Shown one piece after another: positions 1 through 10,763 of a stretch of DNA of 64,000 nucleotides. The DNA comes from Blepharisma stoltei (Eukaryota > Ciliophora > Heterotrichea > Heterotrichida > Blepharismidae). A program made the translations under genes and the position numbers. How positions within the stretch are numbered: position 1 is the first letter of the stretch; each line of letters starts with the position of its first letter. Where the stretch lies: assembly GCA_914767885.1 (NCBI GenBank), contig CAJZBQ010000021.1, positions 868,001 to 932,000 of the forward strand, given 5' to 3'. The notes beneath the pieces were generated by a model, which saw nothing but the letters and a program-made list of their open reading frames with translations, ran no database searches and was not told the origin of the DNA.

Positions 1-130
1 TTGATGAATAATTTTTTAAATTTTTTTCAATAAAAATAGAAATATTAAAAAAATAAAACTTAAATATTATTATAAATATCACAAGTTTTTTTTTATTCAA
101 AATAAAAGAACTGCAATAAATAAGAAGATT

Positions 131-3100
131 TTAATTTACACTTTTCATAATAAACAATAAATGCTCTATATAAATGAGGTAGTGTAGCAAAGGTAAGTAT
201 GATCGAAATCCATCTAATTCAAAATTGAGCTTCCTTACAACCTTTATTTGTTTTTTATAATCCACAAGCATTTCTTCGAGCCTACTTAAGCTCTTAAACC
301 AATTGCTCACGGAAGCATAAATTTTATCTACTGCTAGTCTATGAATGTGAGATGTAAGCCAAGAAGGTATGCTCTGCTTATACTCGCTTGCTAACTTTCA
401 TAAATCAAAAAATGGCTCAGCTTGGTCCATAAGGCTATTCAATTCTTTATAGTGTGAAGGCTCCATCCCCAAAAGGGTTTCCCTTCTATTTATCACTTCT
501 GTTGTTTCCTTAAGAGCTTTGAATTTTCCTTTTAGTTCTTTTGCCTTTTCAGCAACCTCAACTACATACTCAGTCTCCAAATTTTTATTCTTAAGCCCAT
601 ACAATTTGAACTCTTCAAATGCACTCTTATACTCCTCAATAGTAGCCATGATTTTTATTTTTTCTTCTTCCATTTCTTTAGTCAGTGCTTCATTATCAAT
701 TGCTAATTCTCCTTTTCGCTTATTAAAATACTCAATAATGTGTTTAGGCCAATAAAACAAGTTGATGTATTTCTTCATATTTTCTTCATCCAAAAGCACT
801 TCCATATCGATCAATTTCTGATATTTGCGCTCAACAATTCAGATGTCTTCTTTGAGTTCTTCAACTTGCTGCACAGCATTTGTGAGATATTCCATGGTTT
901 CAGACACTTCATCAATGCTGTAGCATTTTCTCGAACCTTTGTCTTTCATATCTTGGAATTCAGTGTATAATGTAGAAATGTCTTCTTTGATGTCTTCTGT
1001 TAGTTTCTTAATAATTGGAATTCTTAAAGCTTCAGCTTTGGAAATTAGCTCTGCCCTTGTATCTTGGCAAGTCACAGTCAGTATTCCAAAATCATAAAAG
1101 CCAACAAAATCTGATCTTAATTCTCAGTAATGCTTTGTAAGCAATATCAAGTAATCAGACAAACAGCTTTCAAATAGTGCTTCAGTGTTAATAATTTTAT
1201 GTTCATTACTTCCCACTCTATCCAATCGGTCGTTTATTTGTTTAATGACATCATCCATCGTTGTGCTCAAAATATATTCGTAAGTCTTGAATTTACCTAA
1301 TAAATCTTCTAAATCTTTGACTGATAATTGCAAAAGAGACTTAATTGATTTCATAACAGAAAGCAAGCCTTCAGTGTTATCTATGTCAGGCGGCTGCAAC
1401 TTAGAAGTTTGAAGATCTGACAATTTTGTAAAAATTCATTGTTCTACTCTTTCAAGGTCACTTACGCTATCAATCATTCTATCAACTAATGAATATAATG
1501 TAGATATTATTAAATCAATAGGAGGATCAGCTTGTATAAATATCTTTCCTGTCTTTTTATTTCTATATGCTGAAATATTTACATTTATCAGCGCAGAAGC
1601 ATGAACGGGAATCAATACTTCTTCATTCAATAATTTGCTATTTCTAACAATAAACCTTAATATAAATTTTTCATACTGTTTAAGTCCTTTGTGAAGACAT
1701 TCAGACGCTTGAGCTTGCATTTGATAACTCCCCCCTTCTTGAGCGAACAAAAAAAATTTTGCCGAAACGGAGGGGTGTAATTTTTTTTAAAAAAAAAAAA
1801 ATTTTTATATAAATTTTAGTTAAAAAAAATTCCGGAAAATGCAAAAATTTGAAAGTAAAAATTATTTTAATTGGTAAAATTTATGTTCTAAAATGTAAGG
1901 TGTTTTAACTTTCAATAGAAATGGCTAGAGATTTCATGATAATAATTATCGCTTGTATATCAAAATATTTTTTCATAATAATTTTTGTTCGCTCAAGGAG
2001 GGCGGCTTTTTGGGTAAAAAATAGGGATTTTCCAATGGTTTTGTTTGTTCAAGGGGGAGTAAGCTATTAAAGATAAAACTCTTTTTAAACTTGGGTGAAG
2101 ATCCTGATATTTTAGCTCTGGATCGTCAGTTTCAATGATCGATCTAAATCTTTTTCTCAATGCTTCAGCACATTGCGTGATTCAGAAACCTTGGGCAGCT
2201 TGTTTGTAGCTGTCAGTTACTCTTTGCTGATATTTAAGGAAATTTTGAAGAGTTATTGGAAATTTATAATTATCATCCTCTTGCATATTAATATGAGACA
2301 GAGGATACTCAAAGAGGTCTCTCCATTCAAATACAGTCATGTATTGATAATGCACTTCTTGCAAACAGCCAAGAATAAAATCTTTCGAAATTAATGCATC
2401 TTTTGAAATTTTTGTTAAAATTTTTGTAAATCGAGGAAACGAACCATATTTGCCTTTATCTCGATACTCTTTAGGCTGTGGAGGGACTATTTCTAATCCC
2501 TTTATAGCTTCTTGAATGTTAGGCTCCTCCCAAAAATAGTATAAAATTCCTTTCAAAATTCCAAAATCATGCATCCAATGAATATAATCAAAATAGCCTT
2601 CCACAGATTGCTTAGGATATCTACTTAAATTAATCCCCAGCCTTCTTTTTGCTCCTTCCATAGTTTTCTCATCAATTCCTTTAGTTTCATACATCTGACT
2701 CATTTTATTATCAATAAACGCCTCAGTTGTGAGTCTTTTTCTTGCTTCATTTCTCAATTTTAGTGCTCTTTCCCTCCTTTCAAAGAATATGCTTTCATCT
2801 TCGAAGTCAAACAGAATATTGTATCTTCTCACATATTTTTCTTTTCCTTCTTTGTCAAGCTTCAAATGAAATTTTTTGGTTTTAAAATCATAACCCAAAA
2901 CAGTGCATGGAAGTCATTCAGCAATTCCATTGGCAAAATCAAATTTTGTTCGTCCTCTGCATACCCCATCAATGGTCCCTGATTTTATAAGATCATCTCC
3001 TGGAATATCTTCAAGAACAAATTGATCTAATGGTAGAAATCGGTCTCCAGGACCCATATATTTAGGCAGTTCTTTTCAAGTTGGAGGCTCAGGGTCAGGC

Positions 3101-3808
3101 AAGGTCTTGTAGTTTGGGAGAATTGGCTTCAATTCTGGCATTGTTGTGTTGTTGAGGGAAAACGTTCTATACCCGCCCTCTATAATTTTTTCAGGAGGAG
3201 GCTTGCTTTTTAAATGAGAGGTTCGAAAAATACCTAGGGTAGGAGTAAAATCTCCAGGAGAGCCATATCGAATCCGAGCGACTTCTTCAGCCATTTCACT
3301 TTCAGATCTTCTTGATAGGGTGATTGATCTTTTGGATAAAGGAGTTGTTATGTAAGTGAAATGTTTTGAAAATTTATTAGGGGAAGCTGTAGAAATCAAG
3401 GGAAGTTTAAAACTTTTGTTTAAACTGTCATCACTCTGGACCATTCGGGCAACTCCCTAGCGTGAAACTGGGCGTTACGTCCCAGGCTTTGCATTTTTCC
3501 TTTTTGCCGATAGCCGACCAGAAAAATCATTTTTTTGGGTTTTTTCGGAAAAGCAACCCATGTACAAGCAAGTAGCTCATCCATGAGCCGTCGAAGACGT
3601 GGACATTTGCCCTAGAAGCACCTTGGTGATCGAAGCAAGTTTGTCTCCAGCAGACTGGTGGGCCCGATGCGACGAAAGGCGAGTGATAAACCTGGAGTTG
3701 TAACCCCGTAGTGGACGTTAAGCGATATAAATTCTAATGTAATGTAATGTAATGTTTAAACTGTCATCACTCTGGGCCTTCTGTTTGCTTTCTTTCAGTT
3801 GAAGACAT
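131..3808 (-). CDS. axonemal dynein heavy chain tail region, ends unresolved
   Basis: The product is about 1,000 aa and resembles the N-terminal tail of an axonemal dynein heavy chain. Recognisable parts are the stretch around KYVRRYNILFDFED, the linker-proximal QYEKFILRF, and a DHC_N2-like piece ending LWKLASEYKQ...FRSYLPLLHYL. Open frames at 3076-3444, 2182-2898, 1436-1750, 1124-1423, 839-1075 and 398-814 join through TGA (Trp) codons and one 335-bp IES. Excising that IES gives LIAYQMQAQASECL. Both ends are problematic. The 3' end stops at TAA (131-133) just inside DHC_N2, with no AAA motor; an IES could begin near 170 and run off the left edge. At the 5' end the ATG at 3806-3808 is one base out of frame after the retroposon IES is removed, so an intron was missed or the copy is broken. 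The tail identity is fairly secure; completeness is not. Confidence 0.7.
1725..2059 (+). mobile_element. family I MITE-like IES in dynein gene
   Basis: A 335-bp IES with TA at 1725-1726 and again at 2060-2061. The left end is TAACTCCCCCCTTCTTGAGC. The right end has two copies of the TTTGTTCGCTCAAGG-type motif and finishes GGGGGAGTTA. The interior is AT-rich. Excision restores the frame ...SLIAYQMQAQ.... It belongs to the most common TIR family in the window and is decayed relative to the 390-393 bp copies. It fits the published idea of abundant Pogo-derived MITEs in Blepharisma IESs; that match was not tested. Confidence 0.88.
3421..3756 (+). mobile_element. 5'-truncated retroposon (family A) forming an IES
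   Basis: A GC-rich insert (body 3440-3753) in the 5' part of the dynein gene. It is flanked by a 22-bp perfect target-site duplication at 3418-3439 and 3754-3775 that begins GTTTAAACTG. It is in plus orientation with a 3' tail of AATGT repeats just after the family-A end CGTAGTGGACGTTAAGCG. Compared with the copies at 20896 and 31772 it lacks the first ~230 bp, a 5' truncation typical of target-primed reverse transcription. The duplication contains one TA (3421-3422 and 3757-3758), so TA-to-TA excision of 336 bp leaves a single clean copy of the target. Confidence 0.85.
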
Positions 3809-4096
3809 TTTATTTATTTTTAAAGAAATTCAATTTATAAATTACCAATCTTACTGCAGTGCAAGAGCAGCGTAAATTTAACTAAGTCAATCCTAATGCT
3901 GCAAGAAGCTTAATACTCTCTAAAATTTTACATTAATTAAATTAATTGAGATTCACAATTATTTGATAATTTCGAGAACGATTTAAGGACGTCATAATGT
4001 AATATTTAATCGTTTGTTCTAAATCTGCTGAAATAAAAGTATATCATTTTTAATAATCAAGATCCCTTTCTATTCTAAACGAAAAATAAAAAATAA

Positions 4097-4831
4097 TTAT
4101 TTTCTAGGCAAGAAGAGAGTAAGCAGTGTTTTTAATGTGTTTTCAATCTTATTCTCTGTGTCTTCAAATATTTCTTTATCAAAGTCATAATCAATCATCA
4201 TAGAACCTTGCAGATACGAAGCAGATTCATTATCTGAATTATTTTTTGATAACTGAATTTCTCTATCCACAGTTAAAGCAGGCCTGCTAACTTCATTGCT
4301 TGATTTTGTTCTTGTTTCCCTTGCTCCTAATACAGTAATAGGAGATCGATTCCTAAAAGCAGTCCTTATTCCAGCATTTGATTCTGGCCTTTTCATAGTA
4401 GAAAAAACAGAAAAATTTTTAAAAGATGAGACATGCTCAAGCTGTTTCTTTTCAAATAAATCAACTTCCAAAGGCATTTTAAACACCTTATAAGACGATT
4501 TATTCGGGTCTTTTTTTGGTATCAGTGATCTTGGAACTGCAATTTTTGCAGGCTTTATGGGCTCAAAATCGAAGCTTTTCACTCTATATCGAGGATTGCA
4601 TTTATTATGAATAACAAATTGAGGATGAGGATAAGGCTTTTCTTCTTTCTTATGAGACTTAGATCTTAATGGTCGAATCTTCGGCTTGAATTCTAATGAT
4701 TGGTTGCTTATGTTCAAAAAGTTTAAGACTTTGTCTAGAGTTTGCTGCTCTCTATATACAATTCGATTGTAGTTAGTATATTTCCTTGACATGCTTATGT
4801 TCGTTGCTTTGTTTGGGAATAAAGAGGACAT
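4097..4831 (-). CDS. hypothetical basic protein, 244 aa
   Basis: Complete frame from ATG at 4831 to TAA at 4097, without internal TGA, intron or IES. The product is rich in Lys, Arg, Ser and Pro (for example KPKIRPLRSKSHKKEEK) and looks mostly disordered, with an acidic C-terminal third. No family recognised. The flanking spacers are short, about 290 bp upstream of the dynein start and about 75 bp to the next gene on the same strand. Being open over 244 codons in AT-rich DNA argues that it is real. Confidence 0.7.
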   Translation of the reverse strand: MSSLFPNKATNISMSRKYTNYNRIVYREQQTLDKVLNFLNISNQSLEFKPKIRPLRSKSHKKEEKPYPHPQFVIHNKCNPRYRVKSFDFEPIKPAKIAVPRSLIPKKDPNKSSYKVFKMPLEVDLFEKKQLEHVSSFKNFSVFSTMKRPESNAGIRTAFRNRSPITVLGARETRTKSSNEVSRPALTVDREIQLSKNNSDNESASYLQGSMMIDYDFDKEIFEDTENKIENTLKTLLTLFLPRK

Positions 4832-4907
4832 TTTATTGCATTAGTTACACATTATGATGCTGCATTTTAATTTATTTTTTTGGGACTTTATCAAAGAATT
4901 TTTAATT

Positions 4908-5300
4908 TTAGTCACATTTAGTTTCTTCCACCTCTTCTTTGTCTTCTTTGTCTTCTTTTTCTTCCTCTTCTTCCTCCTCATGAATCTTTTGCCTCATTTC
5001 TTGCATTTTTTTGAATTCGTTGTAGTGTTCCCTTCTCTTTATTTTAAACTCTTCTTTGCTTATATGATTTTCAAGTTTGGATGCAAGATCTGACAAATCA
5101 ATATTTTGCTCTTCTGCTTCTTCTGATTGTTCACTATCCATATAATGAAAAGGAGTTTTAGGCTCATCTATTTTATTTCTTGTTCCTCTTTCTTTATCAT
5201 GTTCTCTAATAACAGTTTCATCCCACTTTATTCTTTTCTTTTCAGTGTTCCCAACTTTCTTATGTTTTTTCATCTTTTTTATAAGTATAATGGGTTGCAA
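4908..5300 (-). CDS. protein phosphatase inhibitor 2 (IPP-2) homologue
   Basis: 130 aa. It carries the hallmark IPP-2 segments: a basic stretch KKRIKWDE corresponding to the KSQKWDE PP1-binding region, then KIDEPKTPFHYMD, equivalent to the conserved KIDEP-TPYH motif whose Thr is the GSK3-type phosphosite in animals. A helical middle and a Glu/Lys-rich C-terminus follow, as in the family. IPP-2 binds and regulates the type-1 phosphatase catalytic subunit. The first ATG is at 5300; the internal Met of MKKHKKVGN (about 5273) is an equally good start. It is shorter than the ~200-aa animal proteins but keeps the functional core. Confidence 0.85.
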   Translation of the reverse strand: MQPIILIKKMKKHKKVGNTEKKRIKWDETVIREHDKERGTRNKIDEPKTPFHYMDSEQSEEAEEQNIDLSDLASKLENHISKEEFKIKRREHYNEFKKMQEMRQKIHEEEEEEEKEDKEDKEEVEETKCD

Positions 5301-5385
5301 ACAAAAATTATTTTGGAAAAATTACCTTTATTTATTATGTGTAATTTAATATAAAAATCTCTGATCTTGAAACGAACATGATTCT

Positions 5386-8300
5386 TTATAAATTCACAAT
5401 TGAAGTATGCGTTATCACGATTATTGGCTTCTCAAACTTATTAATAAAAATCTCTTGTGAGCCACCAAGATCGCCAACAACCATTTGTTTTTTCATTTGT
5501 GTATCTAGCTTTGCGATTTTTAGTAAAAAGTCATAAGGAGGACCAAGCTTATCAAGTATTCTTTGCTTTAGTTGTTGGCATGTTTCAGTATTCTAAATAT
5601 TAATTACTTTAACAAAAATGAAATAAGGCTTTCCTTTAGGCTTCCCATTCTTCATTATTTCATAAACGAGAATTTTATGCTTGATTTTGCTTTCATTTTG
5701 CATTTCTTCTTGCATTTCTTCTACGCTTTTCACCCTTGTGCCTATCAATGTCTCAGAAAACAATTTTATTGATTCAATTTTTGTATTGGGATCAAGCATT
5801 GATAATAATATTTTTTCGTTGATACTATATAAAAACAATTCAATCGAATTTGGTTCTTTAGTTAAACAATAGCCAATTTGTTTTGCAACCTCTCCAATAA
5901 TAAGGTCATTGTTTACCAGCATTGATATCGGAGCAATGGGCTCAAAATCATTGTTAAAGCAAACAACGCGCAAAGGCAATTTATCTAAAGATGAAAGAAG
6001 GTCATTTTCGGAAATATCATAAAATATTTTTCCATTTTGCAAAACGCTATTCATATCAAAAAACGGAGTAAATCTGTAAGATACAAGATTTTGATCTAAT
6101 AGATCGATATGATTAGCAGAGATAAACGGGCACTCTTTTTGCAGCGCATCAGCAATTTTTTTCATTATTTGAAGCTGGCTTGATTTTTTATTTATTGATG
6201 AGTCAATGAATTTAGGCAAGCTAAATGTATCAAATAGCTGCTTTGAATGAGTAGGGAAATTAAAGCAAGCAAGGGAATCATAATAAGTGAATTGAACTTC
6301 AATCGAGTTTTGAAAATCAAGTATTCTTTCACAAGCACTATCAGGGTTTCCTTTTCCAATAATAATTACATCACCGTTATTAATAGATGTGCTTCCATTA
6401 TTATGAGAAGCATAGTGAAGAGCTCCTTTAAGTTGATGTACCGAAATTTCATTATGATTGCTTTTTTCAATGCATAGCCAAGAATCATTTGGCGGCTTTA
6501 AATATTTAAGTGATAATTTTTGGCATAATGCAGTAGAATTCTTCTCGTATATCATATCTGCATCCACAATGTTCAAAGACTTTTCATCAAAAGCTTTTAT
6601 TACTGCTTAACTTAACTTAAATTATATAGAGAAGTCCCCTGAAGATCGGCAGACTACTATCGCTTCTGCATCAGATCCAACGTTTGCTTGCCATTCCGGA
6701 CCCAGCCTCCCACTATGCTGCTCCTCAAGTATGGAGGCATGCAGTCGCTATATGAGAGACAGAGACGGGATCACCATGCCTTATCAAATAGCTTGTCTTC
6801 CAGAAAATTCGTTTTTCGAAATTTTCTAGTCAAACTGTCGGCCAAGATAGACTAAGAAGCCCAGGATTCAGCACTTGGTATCGCGCTGGAAAAATGCTAA
6901 TTGATCAAATTACTGGCTCTGGCCTTGCTAGCAAACTACTTTTCCTCCAGGGTAAAAGCGTGGGCGTGAGCATGCAGTAAGCTGAACATGAAATTGTGCT
7001 CCACCAAACGAAGTAAAACTTGCAGATACGCATTTCCAAACCCTACCTTTTTCCATAAAGCTCTAGCTTCCTCAACGAACCTACGGCTATAGCGTTAGGA
7101 GTCAGGCTGGCTCACCACGCTTTTAATGCATATACTTTTATTACCACAAATGCGCATTCTTTTTGACTGTTATAATCCTCTTCCATTTGATCAAAAAGAT
7201 CGGGCGATTCTAAATTTGCTTCAGAAATCTCTCAAGAGTTATCAATAAAACGGAACACATCATCTCTTGACTCAATTAAGAGAGCGTGACTGATGAAATC
7301 GCCTTCAAAAGAAAATTGGCTTATTTCTTCATCATTTTTCACTTCTAAAAAGGTTCAGTTTAATTCCCCAGGCTTTAAATACCAGACTTTTGAAATTTTC
7401 AGATGACTGAATAAAGAGTCAACAACTTCTTGCACAGTATCGGTCCTTTTTGTCGAGTAAGTATAATATTTAGACGGATCATTTCAAGAGTATATCCCGT
7501 ATCCTGAGTATCCAGTTATCATTTCCTTGCTTAATAATGCAATTTGGCAGTTTTCAATTATTTGTATTTCTGCTATGATTTCTTGAAGGTCATCTTCAAC
7601 GCTAATAACCTCTGGCTTATTTTGGTTGATTTCTACTGCATCAGGCAAAACTAGATCCTTTTCAGATAATTTGATGTATATCAGCATATAGGCATTCGTA
7701 TTGCTCAGTGCTTTCCCAATAGAGACTTGCCCATCTTCAGATAAGATTAAATCTTTCATTTCTCCTCCTCAATTGGCATTAATTGCTTGAGAAGGGATTG
7801 CTTTGTCAACTGATTGGTCGTTAAATTTATACCAATTATTGTCCAGCTTCGGAGAAATAAATGAATAATAGTGCCCAAAGCCTGGAGTTCCTGAGTGAAC
7901 TAGAATTGAGAAGAGCCTATAAATGTTATTTCCTTTTATTTCATCAACCACATATTTATCTAAATCAATTTCATCATAGAACTCGAACCTGTCATTCAAT
8001 TTATTCATGTCTCCACTAAATGGGTTAAATTCAAATCGCTTTAGTTGCACTTGTAATACCAGAGGCAGCTCTGCAAACTTAATCGTTTTAATTGCATCTT
8101 GCAGACCATAAATTTCAGTATCGTATTTGTCTTCTCCTCTCAGCTCCATAGGTGCTATATAATTATCAAGACTTTCATATATAGCGCTTTCCCGAGGATG
8201 GCGCGGAATGGCGCCATCCTCGGGAAAGTCAACTAAGCATCCACACGGGAACTGGGAGTTCCACGTGTGGATGCCATTTTTGGCATGTGGGATCCAAACT

Positions 8301-10007
8301 TCCACATGCCAAAATGGCATCCACACGTGGAACTCCCAGTTCCCGTGTGGATGCCTTCCTGGCTTTCCCGAGGATGGCGCCATTCCGCGCCATCCTCGGG
8401 AAAGCGCTATATGTCATGTCTAAATTTAATATCTAGCTGCACATCACTAAAATCTTGATACACTTTGGAGTCAAATTTCACATTTAAGCACGAAATGTTT
8501 TGAAGAGTTTTGCCTTTAAAAAGCCTTGAGTAACTGTTTTTTGACTCATCATCTTTCATTGCATTTTCCAGAGCAGCAGATAGGGTATAATTAAATTCTT
8601 GGACGTCATGCTGGACTTTTCACTCTTCTTTGGCTCACCCAAAACTTCTTAATAGTCCTTGAGTTGAAGGGGGGTATCTGCTTTTTTCTAACTTCCTACT
8701 TTAATTGCAAAAAATATCGGTAAAATTTCTATTTCTTGGCTCTTTAAATTCGACCAAATTTTTTTCAATAGGTAAATTTTATAGAATTAGTAAAAACCTG
8801 ATTTAATATACAAAATGTAAGTAGAATGTTATTTAAACAGTTTCACATTAATTGATTTAAGTTTAAGTTTAACCGCCAAACTGCTCCTGTCCCCAAGCCC
8901 CCCTTAGGACCTCTTTTATCTACCCCAGACACAGTGTAAACCTATTCTCTTGAGCCGAGACTCTCAAGAAGTTCTGAATTTCTCTCACTGAGCTCCGATG
9001 TAGGACCTAAGCTCTACTCCTAACTGGCATTTTTAATTGTGTAATCGATTAATTTTTTTCATAAAATAAAATATTTTGTTTTATTTCTATTTTTTCAACA
9101 TTTTTTATCGAAATAATTTTACAAAGAAAAATTAAAGGTGAAAGAATACTAATTTTTATAATATTATTTTGAATAGAAACATTTAATATATAAATTTTTG
9201 TAAAAAAAAATTAACCCTCTTTAAATTGGAACAGATTTTTGCTCCAATTTAAAAGGTGATTAAGTCCATAAATAGTCTTTTCAGAGCTTGAGGGATTCTA
9301 TCATTTGGAGTGGGCTTTAGAGAATAAACTGTTTGCCTAAAAGCTGTGATAAGAAATAAAGTTTGAAGCAAAGAATTCATGTAGCAAGTTGTACCTTCAT
9401 TAATTAATCCAACATAGCCAGTGATGTCCTTACATGTCTCTGGGGCATAAGCCGGCTTTAAAACTGTCATCATGTAAAGAGGCTTTGTTAAATACAACTG
9501 AATAAACTTGTATGATAAAATTTTTGGAAAACCAATTATTCTATTTCCTTTGGTAAAAGTATCTTTTTTATTTTTTGTCACAAACTTCCTCACTTTATCG
9601 GTCTTTTTGGTTACGTATATAATAAATGAAAACTCAACATGTTGTGCAACAAAATTTTCATCAACTTTTACTTCAAGATAAAGATTGCAATACCCTCTAT
9701 CTCCAGCTTCAAACCGCAAGCGCCATTCTTGGTCATTAAGTCCTGCAAATCAATCCGAAGTTATCTAATTATACGTTACTAGCTGATTGTTATAATCATA
9801 AGGGGCAACTGCACGAATACTTGGTAAGCATCAAACTGATTTCGAGATTCCTGATGATGTCAGAAAACTATAGAAATAGGGGATTTTTAGTGCTCCAGGC
9901 CTATGAAGTATTTTATCTTCAATATTTGGAGAATCTTTAAGATTTAGTTGATAATTGCGCTTTGGAGATCTTTTTCTTTTAGTTGGAAAGCTCCCTAAAG
10001 GGTCCAT
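5386..10007 (-). CDS. USP7-type ubiquitin carboxyl-terminal hydrolase
   Basis: After removing three IESs (6601-7141, 8181-8410, 8675-9249) and two 15-nt introns (5593-5607, 9765-9779) the CDS is exactly 3 x 1082 nt (1081 aa). Order: Ser/Lys-rich N-terminus; MATH domain (about residues 50-200, SDWFAGLNDQEWRLRFEAG); USP catalytic core with Cys box GLINEGTTCYMNSL, blocking-loop region FGWAKEEWKVQHDVQE, and His box GTPGFGHYYSFI followed by WYKFNDQSV; then ubiquitin-like repeats to the C-terminus. This MATH-USP-UBL order is that of USP7/UBP15, a nuclear deubiquitinase. Cys, His and Asp residues are all present. The start is the first ATG at 10007 (MDPLGSFPTKRKR), which supplies a basic nuclear-localisation-like stretch. 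Trp codons are frequently TGA. Confidence 0.92.
6601..7141 (-). mobile_element. retroposon-type IES in USP7 gene
   Basis: A 541-bp IES. The body (6604-7134) is GC-richer than its surroundings and flanked by a 10-bp duplication CTTTTATTAC (6594-6603 and 7135-7144). On the minus strand it ends in a TTAAG-repeat tail, so it is oriented minus. TA lies inside the duplication; excision gives the coding join ...ECAFVVIKAFDEKSL..., correct for the protein. A GGTTCG string near its 5' end (about 7083) could be a degenerate pol III B box, but this is weak. It shares no obvious sequence with retroposon family A. Confidence 0.82.
8181..8410. mobile_element. palindromic IES (family III) in USP7 gene
   Basis: A 230-bp near-perfect palindrome with ends TATAGCGCTTTCCCGAGG and its reverse complement, arms of roughly 108 bp and a tiny loop near 8290. 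Each arm holds a smaller inverted repeat (CCCGAGGATGGCGC...GCGCCATCCTCGGG), so the single strand could fold into a branched cruciform. GC content is far above the flanks. Removing 230 bp at TA restores RHDIYESLDNYIAP of the USP core. A related element lies at 32980-33191. Open frames inside it on both strands are artefacts of the symmetry. Confidence 0.9.
8675..9249. mobile_element. composite IES in USP7 gene, no standard TIR
   Basis: A 575-bp IES between TA at 8675-8676 and TA at 9250-9251; the join is LFMDLITFYPPSTQGLLRSF, in the catalytic core. The right end holds a short hairpin (TTAAATTGG...CCAATTTAA). A GC-rich block at about 8866-9033, preceded by AAGTTTAAGTTTAA, looks like a small retroposon in minus orientation inserted in older AT-rich IES sequence. 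I could not find a convincing target duplication for that inner block. Confidence 0.8.
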
Positions 10008-10269
10008 GAGACTATAAGAAAATTTTTATAAATATATTGCCATTATACATTTAAGCCAAAATATTAATTTCCTTTCTTATTAATATCAAAGTTCAAAGCC
10101 TGCAATTATTAGTTTTTCTTCAATGAATAAATTTTATGAAACTTCTTCGGCTAATGACAAATGAAATTTTATAAATAAAAATTAAACTTAATGTATAAAA
10201 ATAAATAAATTGGTTATATCGTTCTATTCACAAAGTTTTATTGATAAGCTTTTTTTTTGGTGTAACAGA

Positions 10270-10704
10270 TTAGTTATAAGTATTAACAAAATCATTGTAG
10301 TTCAAATATCCTTGATGGTCAAAAGGTAACTGCTTCAAAATAATTTTCACTTCTCTCTCAGGCCTGCATTCCAAAAGCACCTGCTCAAGTTGATCTTTAT
10401 GAATCTTATTTGGTGGTGAGTTTTTGCCTGAAAAGAATTGAAAAGCCCTTAAAACCTCTTGATTCGTATAATTGCTTGACTTAGTTGGATTCACCGTTCT
10501 GTAAAAATCTTCCCAGCCTATCTCCCTCGATCCGCTTTGATTGGCTTCCAACATGATCCTTTCCGCAAAATGAATATTATCGTCGAAATTAAGTACCCTC
10601 AAAAGCCTCTGAATTTCCTGAATATCAATAGTCCCTGACTTATCAACATCAATGAAGTCAAAGAATTCCTTGCACTCTGCCATAGAAAATGGTCTATCTC
10701 CCAT
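10270..10704 (-). CDS. EF-hand calcium-binding protein
   Basis: 144 aa if translation starts at MGDRPFSM (10704), the better start; an in-frame ATG at 10791 would overlap the divergent neighbour's start. EF-hand 1 is clear (DVDKSGTIDIQEI at about residues 17-29, with Asp, Asp, Ser, Thr, Asp and Glu ligands). Hand 2 (ANQSGSREIGWEDF) and the last hand (PFDHQGYLNYNDF) are degenerate. Overall size and spacing are calmodulin/centrin-like, but the partial loops suggest a specialised sensor. It is divergent from the EF-hand-containing USP gene with about 59 bp between starts. Confidence 0.8.
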   Translation of the reverse strand: MGDRPFSMAECKEFFDFIDVDKSGTIDIQEIQRLLRVLNFDDNIHFAERIMLEANQSGSREIGWEDFYRTVNPTKSSNYTNQEVLRAFQFFSGKNSPPNKIHKDQLEQVLLECRPEREVKIILKQLPFDHQGYLNYNDFVNTYN

Positions 10705-10763
10705 TGTCTTTAAATTATTCCATTCGAGAAATGGTTTTGAAAATAAAGCATTAAATATATTAA

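Noticed and set aside
398-1750. Five separate small minus-strand genes
   Set aside because: They are one dynein tail frame; the apparent stops are TGA Trp codons.
7769-8423. Overlapping open frames on both strands through 8190-8410 (e.g. MAPSSGKPGRHPHG...)
   Set aside because: They arise from the palindrome: the same frame is read on both strands. The real gene enters after the element.
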